Shown here: in pieces, positions 27,468 to 35,754 of the stretch | Position numbering within the stretch: the stretch's first letter is position 1 | Layout of the letters: every line of letters starts with the position of its first letter | Source of the DNA: Subtercola endophyticus | Lineage (GTDB): Bacteria; Actinomycetota; Actinomycetes; Actinomycetales; Microbacteriaceae | Assembly (NCBI RefSeq): GCF_021044565.1 | Contig: NZ_CP087997.1 | Coordinates: 1,116,001-1,180,000, forward strand | DNA: 64,000 bases | Reading direction: 5' to 3' | Notes under the pieces: generated by a model | Seen by the model: only the letters and a program-made list of their open reading frames with translations | The model's database searches: none | What the model was told of the DNA's origin: nothing | Made by a program: the position numbers and the translations under genes

Positions 27468-29894
27468 GTGCGCCGCCGTGACGTCTCGGCGTCGCCTCTT
27501 GTTCCGGGTTACGACCTGGTCGAAACTCTCGGGCCCGGGCCCGGTTGGGCGCCGGATTCGGTGCTGGGTTCAGTACTGGGTTCGCCACCGGTTTCGCGGT
27601 CGTTCTCGCCGCCATTTTCGTCGCCTGGTTCGACGCGGCGCTCGACGCGGGGCTCGGCGCCTTCGGTCGCGCGCTATCTCGCGGCGCCCAGCGGCAGTCC
27701 GCATCCCCAAGCCGACCGCGTCGTCGTCAGCGTCTACTCGCCCGAGGCCGCGCCGGCTGCGCTCGAGCGGGCGCGGCTGTGGCAGCGCCTGGAATCCGCC
27801 CATTGCCCGGAGTTTCTCGACGAAGTCGACCTTGCGCCTGGCTTCGCCGTCGTGACGCCCTGGCTGAGCTGTGGGTCGCTGCAGGCACTGCTCGAGCGAC
27901 GACGGTTGCGCGTGGGGGAGGCGGTCACCATTCTGGTTCCTCTCGCGCAGCTGCTGGCTCGCCTCCATACGCTGGGCGCTACCCACGGCGACGTGCGGGC
28001 GAGCGCCGTTCTCTTCGACGAGCGCGGCACGCCCGTGCTCGTCGGCTGGGGCGGCCTCGTTGCCGGGCCAGAGGTTGTGCCGGACGATGTGGCGGACGTT
28101 GCGCGTGACGACGTGGCGGGCGTTGCGCGTGACGTTACGCGTGACGACGTGGCGGACATCGTGCGTGACGCCGGGTCGCGCCCTGCGCCAGGTGTCATGC
28201 CTCCGTTCGACAACGATGTGCGTGACTTCGTGCTCTTGAGCCGCGAGGTCTTCGGGCGCTGTCTGCTCGACTCCGAGCTGGTGCCCGGCTTCGTGACCGC
28301 TGGATTCGTGACCGGCACGGCTGAGCTGACTACGCAGTTCTTCCACAAGGCAGAGCAGCAGCTCTTCAGACTCGCCGAGGCGCGCGCGATCGATCCATTG
28401 GTGCCCTATGACTGGGGCGCAGAGTCCTCGCAGGCTCTGGCGCAGGTCGACGCGGCGGTTCGCAGCGACGTCGAGCGGCAGCTGCTTGCGCGTAGTCCGC
28501 GTGCCCGCGTGCGGTGGGTGAGTGGTCTCGTGATGCGAATGGCCGTCGCATTTCCTCGGTCTCTCGTCGTCGCCTCCGCACGCGTACGGAGTGCTGGTGG
28601 CGTGCCGCTCTGGCCGGGTTCGCGAAGCACGGTGCACCTGAAGACGCTCGGCATCGCTGCCACCGTCTGCGCTGTTGCGGTGACCGGCGCGCTGGTGGCG
28701 ACACCGAGCTCGACGCCACCGAGCTCAACCTCGACATCGAACTCCCTTTCGGCGTCGGCGGCGTCGGCGGCGGCGGAGCAGCCCCGCCCCGCGGCGTCTG
28801 ACGGCTCACACCCTGTCGGCGTGCGTCCTTCCGGCACGTCCCCGAGTGGCACGCCGTCACCTGGAACGTCCCCGAGTGGCGCGCCGTCACCTGGCACGTC
28901 CCCGAGTGGCGCGCCGTCACCTCGCACGTCCCCGAATGGCACGCCGTCACCTGCCGCACTTCCGGCGGACGCACCCCCGGCCAGCATTGCCGCGGCTGAC
29001 GGACCCTCGACGTCGATACCCTCGACGTCGGTACCCTCGACGGCCGCGCCCTCGGTGCCTCCAGGAGTTTCCGCACCCGCGGCGACTTCCGCGCCCACTC
29101 CACCGAGCACGATGGGTGTCGGCAATCCGGGTACGTCCAGTGGTGCAGTAGCCGACGTTTCAGACAGCGACGTCGTCGCAGCGATCTCCGGCGACGACCC
29201 AGCGGCAGCCCTTGCGGCTTTGCTTCTGCGACGGGACCGCTGCTTCCACCAGGCGTTCGCTGTGTGTTTCGATGAGGTCGACCAGCCGCAGTCCCCGGCA
29301 CTCGCGACCGACCAGCAGGAGTTCGGCGACGCGGTGCGAACAGGCTCGAACCCCTCGCAGATCACCGTTGCTACAGGCTCGTCCGCGAGCAACGATAGCG
29401 TGGCCGGTAACGACGACGGCCCGGGCATTCAGCGAGTCGGAGATGCGGCCGTCGCACGCGTCTGGGTCGTCGAGCCGACCGCTCCGCCGGGCAATCAGCT
29501 GAGCAATCCGCCGATGCAGCCCGCCGGGGCCGTCACACCCCGGCCACCACTCGCGGCGCTCTCCGTTCCGCAACTGTCTCTCTGGGCGGCCACGCACACG
29601 ACCTCGTCCAGTGGGTCAGCAGTGCTCGGCGCCTCGCCGACCTCGAGCGTCTCGCGTGCCGACGGTGGCGAGGGTGCCGGGGGTGCCGAGGGTGCCTCGA
29701 CAGCTTCTGATCCGTCAGCTACTCTCTCGACGGGGAATGGGGCCGGCATTGGCAACGCGTCTGACACGACAGGCCAGGCGAGCAGCGGTGGCCGAAACGG
29801 GGTGGGCGTGGCGCAAAAACAGCCGGCCTCCACCCTTCTAGTGAAGGGGGAGGCCGGCTGGAGGATTCGTGCGGTGTTCGTGCCCGCCGGGTGA
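27468..29894 (+). CDS. Transmembrane pseudokinase-like protein
   Basis: About 808 residues. The first part resembles a Ser/Thr kinase (PGYDLVETLGPGPG as a glycine-loop remnant) but is catalytically degenerate: the VAxK lysine is serine (VVVSVYSP), the loop HGDVRASAVLFD has Ala for the metal-binding Asn, and DFG is GWG (about 193-195). An 8-residue repeat (DDVADVAR type) lies just after it. One transmembrane helix is at about 392-412, followed by a Ser/Pro/Thr/Gly-rich linker with four 10-residue repeats and a C-terminal domain ending KGEAGWRIRAVFVPAG. GTG 27468 is the preferred start; earlier GTG codons are possible. Role unknown. Confidence 0.7.
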   Translation: MRRRDVSASPLVPGYDLVETLGPGPGWAPDSVLGSVLGSPPVSRSFSPPFSSPGSTRRSTRGSAPSVARYLAAPSGSPHPQADRVVVSVYSPEAAPAALERARLWQRLESAHCPEFLDEVDLAPGFAVVTPWLSCGSLQALLERRRLRVGEAVTILVPLAQLLARLHTLGATHGDVRASAVLFDERGTPVLVGWGGLVAGPEVVPDDVADVARDDVAGVARDVTRDDVADIVRDAGSRPAPGVMPPFDNDVRDFVLLSREVFGRCLLDSELVPGFVTAGFVTGTAELTTQFFHKAEQQLFRLAEARAIDPLVPYDWGAESSQALAQVDAAVRSDVERQLLARSPRARVRWVSGLVMRMAVAFPRSLVVASARVRSAGGVPLWPGSRSTVHLKTLGIAATVCAVAVTGALVATPSSTPPSSTSTSNSLSASAASAAAEQPRPAASDGSHPVGVRPSGTSPSGTPSPGTSPSGAPSPGTSPSGAPSPRTSPNGTPSPAALPADAPPASIAAADGPSTSIPSTSVPSTAAPSVPPGVSAPAATSAPTPPSTMGVGNPGTSSGAVADVSDSDVVAAISGDDPAAALAALLLRRDRCFHQAFAVCFDEVDQPQSPALATDQQEFGDAVRTGSNPSQITVATGSSASNDSVAGNDDGPGIQRVGDAAVARVWVVEPTAPPGNQLSNPPMQPAGAVTPRPPLAALSVPQLSLWAATHTTSSSGSAVLGASPTSSVSRADGGEGAGGAEGASTASDPSATLSTGNGAGIGNASDTTGQASSGGRNGVGVAQKQPASTLLVKGEAGWRIRAVFVPAG
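28083..28166 (+). repeat. 24-bp tandem repeats inside the pseudokinase gene
   Basis: Units of 24 bp start at 28083, 28107 and 28143, with a 12-bp half unit at 28131-28142. They encode DDVADVAR-like octapeptides after the degenerate DFG position. Confidence 0.85.
28831..28950 (+). repeat. Four 30-bp tandem repeats in the extracellular linker
   Basis: Units start at 28831, 28861, 28891 and 28921. They encode a Ser/Pro/Gly/Thr-rich decapeptide (SPSGTPSPGT type). High similarity between units suggests recent expansion and possible length variation between strains. Confidence 0.88.
29810..29859 (-). terminator. Minus-strand intrinsic terminator for sucB, inside the pseudokinase gene
   Basis: Arms 29821-29838 and 29843-29859 pair over about 17 bp with a single one-base bulge and a TAGT loop. 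On the minus strand the hairpin is followed by GTTTTTGCGC. It lies 140-190 bp downstream of the sucB stop and within the last codons of the plus-strand gene. Confidence 0.75.
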
Positions 29895-29997
29895 GGCGAG
29901 CGCCCTGGCGGGTTCAGCTACTGAGCCTCAGACTTCGAGCGTCGAATCCGAACTTCAGACTCCGCGATTCAGACCGCACGGTGCGGCCGTGGCGGTG

Positions 29998-31491
29998 TCA
30001 GATGCCGAGGTTGGCGGCGAAGTCGCCGGCCTCGAGGCGGTTCTTGACCGCGACGAGGAAGCGGGCGGCGTCGGCGCCATCGACGATGCGGTGATCGTAG
30101 CTCAGGGCGAGGTACACCGTCGAGCGGATCGCGATGGCGTCGGATCCGTCAGCGGTAACGACAACGGGCTTCTTCGTGACGATTCCGGTGCCGAGGATGG
30201 CGACCTGCGGAAGGAACACGATCGGTGTGTCGAACAGCGCACCGCGCGAACCGGTGTTGGTCAGCGTGAACGTTCCGCCGCCGAGTTCGTCGGGCTTGAG
30301 CTTGTTGTCGCGGGTGCGCGCAGCGAGATCGGCGATCTCCTTGGCGAAACCAGCCAGGTCGAGCTCGCCGGCGTTGCGAACGACCGGAGTGAGCAGGCCC
30401 CGCTCGGTGTCGACCGCGATGCTGATGTTCTCGTGGTCGGGGTAGACGATCGAGTCTCCGTCGATGGTCGCGTTGACGATCGGGTAGGCCTTGAGGGCCT
30501 CGGCGGCAGCGAGGGCGAAGAACGGCAGGAACGAGAGCTTCGTTCCGGTCTTCTCAGCGAACGACGCCTTCACCGAGTCGCGGAATGCCGCAACCTTCGT
30601 GACGTCGACCTCGACCACGGAGGTCAGCTGTGCGCTGGTCTGCATGGAGATGACGGCGCGTTCCGCGACGACCTTGCGCAGGCGCGACATCGGAACGGTT
30701 GTTCCGCGAAGCGGAGAGACCTCGAGCGGCGCGGGAGCGGCCGGAGCCGAGGCTGCGGGGGCCGACTGAGCGGCGACGGCGGCGAGAACGTCTTCTTTGC
30801 GAATACGACCACCGACGCCGGTGCCCGAGACGCTCGACAACTCGATGTTGTTGTCGTGCGCGAGCTTACGAACGAGCGGAGTGACGTAACCGGAGTTACT
30901 GGTCGAGCTGTCGCTCGCTGCAGCGGCGGCGGGGGCAGCAGCTGCGGGCGCGGCGGCAACAGGAGCCGGAGCGGCAGCGGGTGCCGGCGCAGCAGGAGCG
31001 GGTGCCGCAGCGGGTGCCGGCGGAGCCGCGGGGGCCGGTGCTGCAGCAACGGGTGCCGGCGCAGCGGCGACCGGAGCAGGCTCCGGCGCAGCAGGAGCGG
31101 GCGCCTGCGCTTCAGTGGCTGCGTCGGCAGAGGGTGCTTCGGCGACGGCGGGACCGGCGTCGGGAACCTGCGCCTCGGCCGGAGCCTCAGCAGCCGGAGC
31201 CTCAGCAGCGGGAGCCTCAGCAGCCGGAGCCTCGGGCGCGGCAGCCGCACCCGAACCATCGCCGATGGTCACCAGAGGCGTACCCACCTCGACGGTCTCG
31301 TCTTCTTGAACCAGGATCTGCTCGATGACCCCGGCGACCGGCGACGGGATCTCGGTGTCGACTTTGTCCGTTGACACTTCGAGAAGGGGCTCGTCGACCT
31401 CGACGTGGTCCCCGACGTTCTTGAGCCAGCGGGTCACCGTTCCCTCGGTTACACTCTCGCCGAGTGCGGGAAGGTTGACGGATTCGCTCAT
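29998..31491 (-). CDS. sucB: 2-oxoglutarate dehydrogenase complex E2 (dihydrolipoamide succinyltransferase)
   Basis: Transfers the acyl group from E1 to CoA. 497 residues: one N-terminal lipoyl domain with the lipoylation lysine in STDKVDTEI (about Lys43), a long Ala/Pro/Glu-rich linker of about 120 residues, a peripheral subunit-binding domain ([20 protein letters not shown] and GRIRKEDVL), and the catalytic domain with [17 protein letters not shown]. It could also serve pyruvate dehydrogenase, as E2 does in some actinobacteria. lpd lies 63 bp upstream on the same strand. Start ATG at 31491. Confidence 0.93.
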   Translation of the reverse strand: MSESVNLPALGESVTEGTVTRWLKNVGDHVEVDEPLLEVSTDKVDTEIPSPVAGVIEQILVQEDETVEVGTPLVTIGDGSGAAAAPEAPAAEAPAAEAPAAEAPAEAQVPDAGPAVAEAPSADAATEAQAPAPAAPEPAPVAAAPAPVAAAPAPAAPPAPAAAPAPAAPAPAAAPAPVAAAPAAAAPAAAAASDSSTSNSGYVTPLVRKLAHDNNIELSSVSGTGVGGRIRKEDVLAAVAAQSAPAASAPAAPAPLEVSPLRGTTVPMSRLRKVVAERAVISMQTSAQLTSVVEVDVTKVAAFRDSVKASFAEKTGTKLSFLPFFALAAAEALKAYPIVNATIDGDSIVYPDHENISIAVDTERGLLTPVVRNAGELDLAGFAKEIADLAARTRDNKLKPDELGGGTFTLTNTGSRGALFDTPIVFLPQVAILGTGIVTKKPVVVTADGSDAIAIRSTVYLALSYDHRIVDGADAARFLVAVKNRLEAGDFAANLGI

Positions 31492-31554
31492 CAGTGTGTC
31501 TCCTCTTCAGAAACAGTTCAGTTGTTGATATCTACTTTAGGTCTACAGCGAGAT

Positions 31555-32928
31555 CTAGATTGCGTGCAGCGGCTTGCCCGCGAGAGCAAGGTGTGCCTCG
31601 CCGAGGGCTTCGTTCTGCGTGGGGTGCGCGTGGATGAGCGAGGCGACGTCTTCGGGGTACGCCTCCCAGTTGACGATCAGCTGGCCCTCACCGATGAGTT
31701 CTCCGACGCGAGCACCGATCATGTGGATGCCCACGACCGGCCCATCGTTCACACGAACGACTTTCACCGACCCCGTGGTGCCGATGATGTGGCTCTTGCC
31801 GTTGCCGGCGAGGTTGTACTCGTACGCCGAGACGTTCTCGGCGCCGAACTTGTCGGCGGCCTTGGCCTGTGTGTAACCCACCGACGCCACCTCGGGGTCT
31901 GAGTACGTGACCTTGGGAATGTTGACGTCTTCGACGACCTGAGGCTTCAGCCCGGCGATCTCTTCTGCAACGAAGATGCCCTGCTGAAAGCCGCGGTGCG
32001 CCAGCTGCAGACCGGGCACGATGTCGCCGACGGCGTACACACCCGGGATGCTCGTCTCGAGCCGCTCGTTCGTGATGACGAAGCCGCGGTCGATGGTCAC
32101 ACCCTGCTCTTCGAAGCCGAGACCGGCGGTCGAGGGGCCGCGGCCGACGGCGACGAGCAGCAGCTCGGCCTCGATCACGGTGCCGTTCTCGAGCGTCACG
32201 ACGACACCCCGGTCATCCTGAGTCACGCCTTGAAAGCGCACCCCGAGCGAGAACTCGATGCCGCGCTTGCGGTACGCGCGCTCGAACTGCTTGCTGATCG
32301 ACTCTTCTTCGTTGGGAACCAGGTGCGGCAGCGCCTCGATGATCGAGACGTCGGCGCCGAACGACTTCCAGACGCTGGCGAACTCGACGCCGATCACGCC
32401 GCCGCCGAGAATGGCGACCTTCTTCGGAATGTAGTCGAGCGCGAGGGCCTCTTGGCTCGTGATGACGCGGCCGCCGAGCTCGAGGCCGGGCAGTGAGCGC
32501 GAGTACGAACCGGTGGCGAGGATGACGTTCGTGCCGGTGATACGGTCGTCGCCGACCTGAACGGTCTTGGGGCCGACCAGCTTGCCTTCGCCCCGCACGA
32601 CGGTGATCTTGCGGGCGTTGATGAGACCCTCGAGACCCTTGAACTTGCTTGAGACGATGCCCTCGCGGTACGTGGTGACCGCGGCGATGTCGATACCCTC
32701 GAACGTTGTCTTCACGCCGTACTTGCCCGATTCGCGGGACACATCGGCGACCTCGGCGGAATGCAGCAGCGCCTTGGTCGGAATGCAGCCGCGGTGCAGG
32801 CAGGTGCCGCCCAGTTTGTCTTTCTCGATCAGCGCGACGCTGAGGCCCAACTGGCTGGCACGCAGAGCAGCAGCGTAGCCACCGCTCCCGCCGCCCAGAA
32901 CGACAAGATCAAAGTTCTGTTCCGACAC
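31555..32928 (-). CDS. lpd: Dihydrolipoamide dehydrogenase (E3)
   Basis: Reoxidises the lipoyl group of E2 with FAD and NAD+. 457 residues. The FAD-binding motif VVLGGGSGGYAAALRASQLG is at the N-terminus, the redox disulfide is in GGTCLHRGCIPTKALL (Cys43 and Cys48), the NAD-binding motif is VAILGGGVIGVEFASV and the C-terminal catalytic base is in HAHPTQNEAL. The start is GTG at 32928 with GGGAG upstream. It forms a likely operon with sucB. A TCA-type palindrome lies about 86 bp upstream. Confidence 0.96.
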   Translation of the reverse strand: MSEQNFDLVVLGGGSGGYAAALRASQLGLSVALIEKDKLGGTCLHRGCIPTKALLHSAEVADVSRESGKYGVKTTFEGIDIAAVTTYREGIVSSKFKGLEGLINARKITVVRGEGKLVGPKTVQVGDDRITGTNVILATGSYSRSLPGLELGGRVITSQEALALDYIPKKVAILGGGVIGVEFASVWKSFGADVSIIEALPHLVPNEEESISKQFERAYRKRGIEFSLGVRFQGVTQDDRGVVVTLENGTVIEAELLLVAVGRGPSTAGLGFEEQGVTIDRGFVITNERLETSIPGVYAVGDIVPGLQLAHRGFQQGIFVAEEIAGLKPQVVEDVNIPKVTYSDPEVASVGYTQAKAADKFGAENVSAYEYNLAGNGKSHIIGTTGSVKVVRVNDGPVVGIHMIGARVGELIGEGQLIVNWEAYPEDVASLIHAHPTQNEALGEAHLALAGKPLHAI

Positions 32929-33013
32929 TACGAGACTCCCTCATGCATGAAGATTCTGCTGCATGGCGTTTGTAAGGCCATGACGATCGTGAGACGGCCC
33001 TGCGCCAAGCAGG

Positions 33014-33031
33014 TATCTCGACGGCGAGCTA
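33014..33031. promoter_or_regulatory. Palindrome upstream of lpd, related to one upstream of acnA
   Basis: TATCTCGACGGCGAGCTA, an imperfect 18-bp palindrome. Its left ten bases equal those of the palindrome at 57031-57048 upstream of acnA. It lies 86-103 bp before the lpd start. Confidence 0.45.
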
Positions 33032-33053
33032 TTTTTTCGCCCATCAGAGCCTA

Positions 33054-34586
33054 CTACGCCTGTGCGGCCGCCAGCTTCTCGGCGACATCGAGCAACGTGC
33101 GAACGGTGACTCCGGTCGGGCCCTTCGGGGTGTAGCCGTAGCCTTCGCCGCCGTTGACGGCAGGCCCGGCGATGTCGAGGTGCGCCCAGGGGATCGGCCC
33201 GGATCCGTCGGCCTTGTCTCCCACGAACTCCCGCAGAAAGATCGCAGCGATGAGCATGCCGCCGGCCGTGTTTCCGGGTTTCATGTTCTGCAGGTCGGCG
33301 ATATCGGAGTTCAGCAGCGGCCGCAGTTCTGCCGGCAGGGGCATGTGCCAGAGCGTCTCGCCGACGGCACGCGCCGACGCAAGCACCGAGGCGACGAGTT
33401 CTGAGTCGCCCATCGTGCCGACGTAACGGTTGCCGAGCGCCGTCACCTGGGCTCCGGTCAGGGTGGCGACGTCGATGATGGCATCCGGATGCTCTTCGCT
33501 GGCGATCACGAGACCGTCGGCCAGCACGAGCCGCCCTTCGGCGTCGGTGTTGAGCACCTCGACCGTGCGACCGCCGTAGATGCTGAGCACGTCGCCGGGC
33601 CGGATCGCGGCACCCGACGGCATGTTCTCGGCGAGGCACAACCACGCCGTCACGCGAACGTTCAGGCCGAGAGACGCCGCGGCCAGCACCGTCGCCAGAA
33701 CCGTGGCGGCGCCTGTCATGTCGTTCTTCATGCCGATCATCGAGGCGGGCGGCTTCAGCGAGAGTCCGCCGGAGTCGAACGTGATGCCCTTGCCGACCAG
33801 GGCGAGGTGCTTGGCGGCTCCGCTCGGCTCGTACGACACACGAACCAGTCGCGGGCCACGAGTCGAGCCCTGACCGACGCCGAGAATGCCGCCGAAGCCG
33901 CCCTCGGCCAGTTCGTCGACGTTCCAGACCTTGAGCGACACCGGAACACCGTCTGCCGCCGACACCACCTTGTCGACGAACGAACTCGGGTACAGATCGA
34001 GTGCCGGCTCGTTCACCAGGTCGCGCGTGAGCGCCACGGCGCGGGCCGTTGCGCTGGCCGCCGAAACGGCCGCGTGCACGTCAGAACTCGCCGCAGAGTC
34101 GCCGGCCAGCGTCGTCGACAGCGCGATCGTCTGGGCGCCAAGCAGCTTCGCGTCGAGCGACTTCACCCGATAGGTCGTATAGCTGTACGAGCCCATGGCA
34201 GCGCCCTCGAGAATCGCGCGCACCTCGTTCGCATCGGTGGCGGGAAAGGCGATGCCCATCTTCGGCAGGCCTCGCACCCGGCGCCCGGCGGTGCCTGCGG
34301 CGAAGCGCAGCGACTCCGAGTTGGGGTCACCGGTGCCGAAGCCGATCACCACGACGACGGGCGAACGGATGCCCGCGGGAGCCGGCAGCCGAACCAGTTC
34401 GTCTTTCTTGGCGCCGAATCCGAACGCTTCGAACATGTTCTCTATGGCGGCCTCGACCTCGGCGTCGAAACCCGGCGGAACGAGAAGCCGGCCCCGGTCA
34501 TCCACTCGCGTCGCCCCCAGAACGAGTACATCTGTGTCGAGTTCTGACGCGGCGAGTGACGTGATGGAAATATCGGGGATGCTCAT
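33054..34586 (-). CDS. pepA: Leucyl aminopeptidase (M17)
   Basis: A di-zinc aminopeptidase, hexameric, 510 residues. Metal-ligand and catalytic motifs are GKGITFDSGGLSLKP, NDMTGAATVLA and NTDAEGRLVLADGL, the M17 signature. The N-terminal domain is poorly conserved, as usual. The start MSIPDISITSLAASE at 34586 is where the family begins; the frame running back to 35789 is antisense to the PAC2 gene. Divergent from the PAC2 gene. Confidence 0.95.
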   Translation of the reverse strand: MSIPDISITSLAASELDTDVLVLGATRVDDRGRLLVPPGFDAEVEAAIENMFEAFGFGAKKDELVRLPAPAGIRSPVVVVIGFGTGDPNSESLRFAAGTAGRRVRGLPKMGIAFPATDANEVRAILEGAAMGSYSYTTYRVKSLDAKLLGAQTIALSTTLAGDSAASSDVHAAVSAASATARAVALTRDLVNEPALDLYPSSFVDKVVSAADGVPVSLKVWNVDELAEGGFGGILGVGQGSTRGPRLVRVSYEPSGAAKHLALVGKGITFDSGGLSLKPPASMIGMKNDMTGAATVLATVLAAASLGLNVRVTAWLCLAENMPSGAAIRPGDVLSIYGGRTVEVLNTDAEGRLVLADGLVIASEEHPDAIIDVATLTGAQVTALGNRYVGTMGDSELVASVLASARAVGETLWHMPLPAELRPLLNSDIADLQNMKPGNTAGGMLIAAIFLREFVGDKADGSGPIPWAHLDIAGPAVNGGEGYGYTPKGPTGVTVRTLLDVAEKLAAAQA

Positions 34587-34682
34587 GCGCTTAATGCTAC
34601 AGAGCCGTTCGCACCGGGCTCGTTCGCTGAGGGCATGAGCCGACCGGGCTCGAGTGACGGCGCTGAAGATTAGAGTGGAAGT

Positions 34683-35618
34683 ATGAAGGATCCGGCAGAG
34701 CTGTACGAATTGGCCGACGAAGTCGACCAGATTCCCGATGGTCTGCCGCTCGTGGCCGCACTGACGGGGTTCACCGACGCGGGCTCGGCTGTGAGCCAGT
34801 TCGGCGAATACGTTCTCGACACCCTGAACAATCGGGTCGTCGCCGAGTTCGACGCCGACATTCTGCTCGACTACCGGGCGCGCCGACCGATCATCTACTT
34901 CGATCAAGACCACCTCACCGACTACCAGCCGCAGACCCTGCGGCTGTACCTGGTCAACGATGAACTCGGCCAGCAGTTCTTGCTCTTGCACGGTTTTGAG
35001 CCCGACTTCCGCTGGGAACAGTTCACTGCGGCAGTGCTGCAGCTGGTCGACCGGTTCCAGGTGAAGACCACGACGTGGGTGCACGCGATTCCGATGCCCG
35101 TTCCGCACACCCGCACGGTGGGCGTCACGGTGAGCGGTAACCGCACCGAGCTGACCGACGCGATGTCGGTGTGGCGGCCGCACACGCAGGTGCCCTCGAA
35201 TGCGCTGCACCTCGTGGAGTACCGCCTGCAGCAGCTCGGGCATCCGGTCGCCGGGTTCGTGCTGCTCATTCCGCATTACCTCGCCGACACCGAGTATCCC
35301 TCTGCCGCCGTCGCTGCGCTGGAGTGCATCAGTGCGGCGACCGGACTCATCTTTCCCACCGACAAGCTGCGCGAAGAGGGTCGTGAGTTCTTGACGAAGA
35401 TCGACCAGCAGGTGGGTTCGAACTCCGAACTCGAAAAGCTCGTCGGAACGCTCGAAGAGCGGCACGATTCGTACATGCAGAACGCGGGCCTGCGCTCGCC
35501 CCTGACCGACGAAGACGGCGAGTTGCCGTCGGCCGACGAGATCGCGGCCGAGCTCGAGAATTTTCTCGCCATCAAGCGTCGCGGTGACGACTCGGGGCCG
35601 GGGTTCGGGGGGCTCTAG
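34683..35618 (+). CDS. PAC2 family protein
   Basis: A 311-residue PAC2 family protein (archaeal and eukaryotic relatives are proteasome assembly chaperones; the bacterial role is unproven). Motifs: LVAALTGFTDAGSAVSQFGE near the N-terminus, DYRARRPIIYFD, LLHGFEPDFRWEQFTAAV and VGFVLLIPHYLAD-like helices. Actinobacteria often carry two such genes. The start is ATG at 34683, preceded by AGTGGAAGT. It ends 50 bp before a triple 35-bp repeat. Confidence 0.88.
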   Translation: MKDPAELYELADEVDQIPDGLPLVAALTGFTDAGSAVSQFGEYVLDTLNNRVVAEFDADILLDYRARRPIIYFDQDHLTDYQPQTLRLYLVNDELGQQFLLLHGFEPDFRWEQFTAAVLQLVDRFQVKTTTWVHAIPMPVPHTRTVGVTVSGNRTELTDAMSVWRPHTQVPSNALHLVEYRLQQLGHPVAGFVLLIPHYLADTEYPSAAVAALECISAATGLIFPTDKLREEGREFLTKIDQQVGSNSELEKLVGTLEERHDSYMQNAGLRSPLTDEDGELPSADEIAAELENFLAIKRRGDDSGPGFGGL

Positions 35619-35663
35619 GCTCTCGCCGCGCGGTCGCGCGCGACAGCTTTCGCCGGGGCGCTC

Positions 35664-35754
35664 GCCCTCGGTAGAGCGGATGCCCGGGCCTTGCTTTCGC
35701 CCTCGGTAGAGCGGATGCCCGGGCCCCGCTTTTGCCCTCGGTAGAGTAGAGCGA
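35664..35754. repeat. 35-bp direct repeats (2 full, 1 partial) before the MFS gene
   Basis: Units at 35664, 35699 and 35734 share GCCCTCGGTAGAGCGGATGC followed by CCGGGCC, period exactly 35 bp. The third copy is truncated by the ribosome-binding region and start codon of the MFS gene. Confidence 0.88.

Noticed and set aside
27351..27481. 43-codon frame MPAEGAGERRW...
   Set aside because: No ribosome-binding site and no conserved features; it overlaps the pseudokinase start in another frame.
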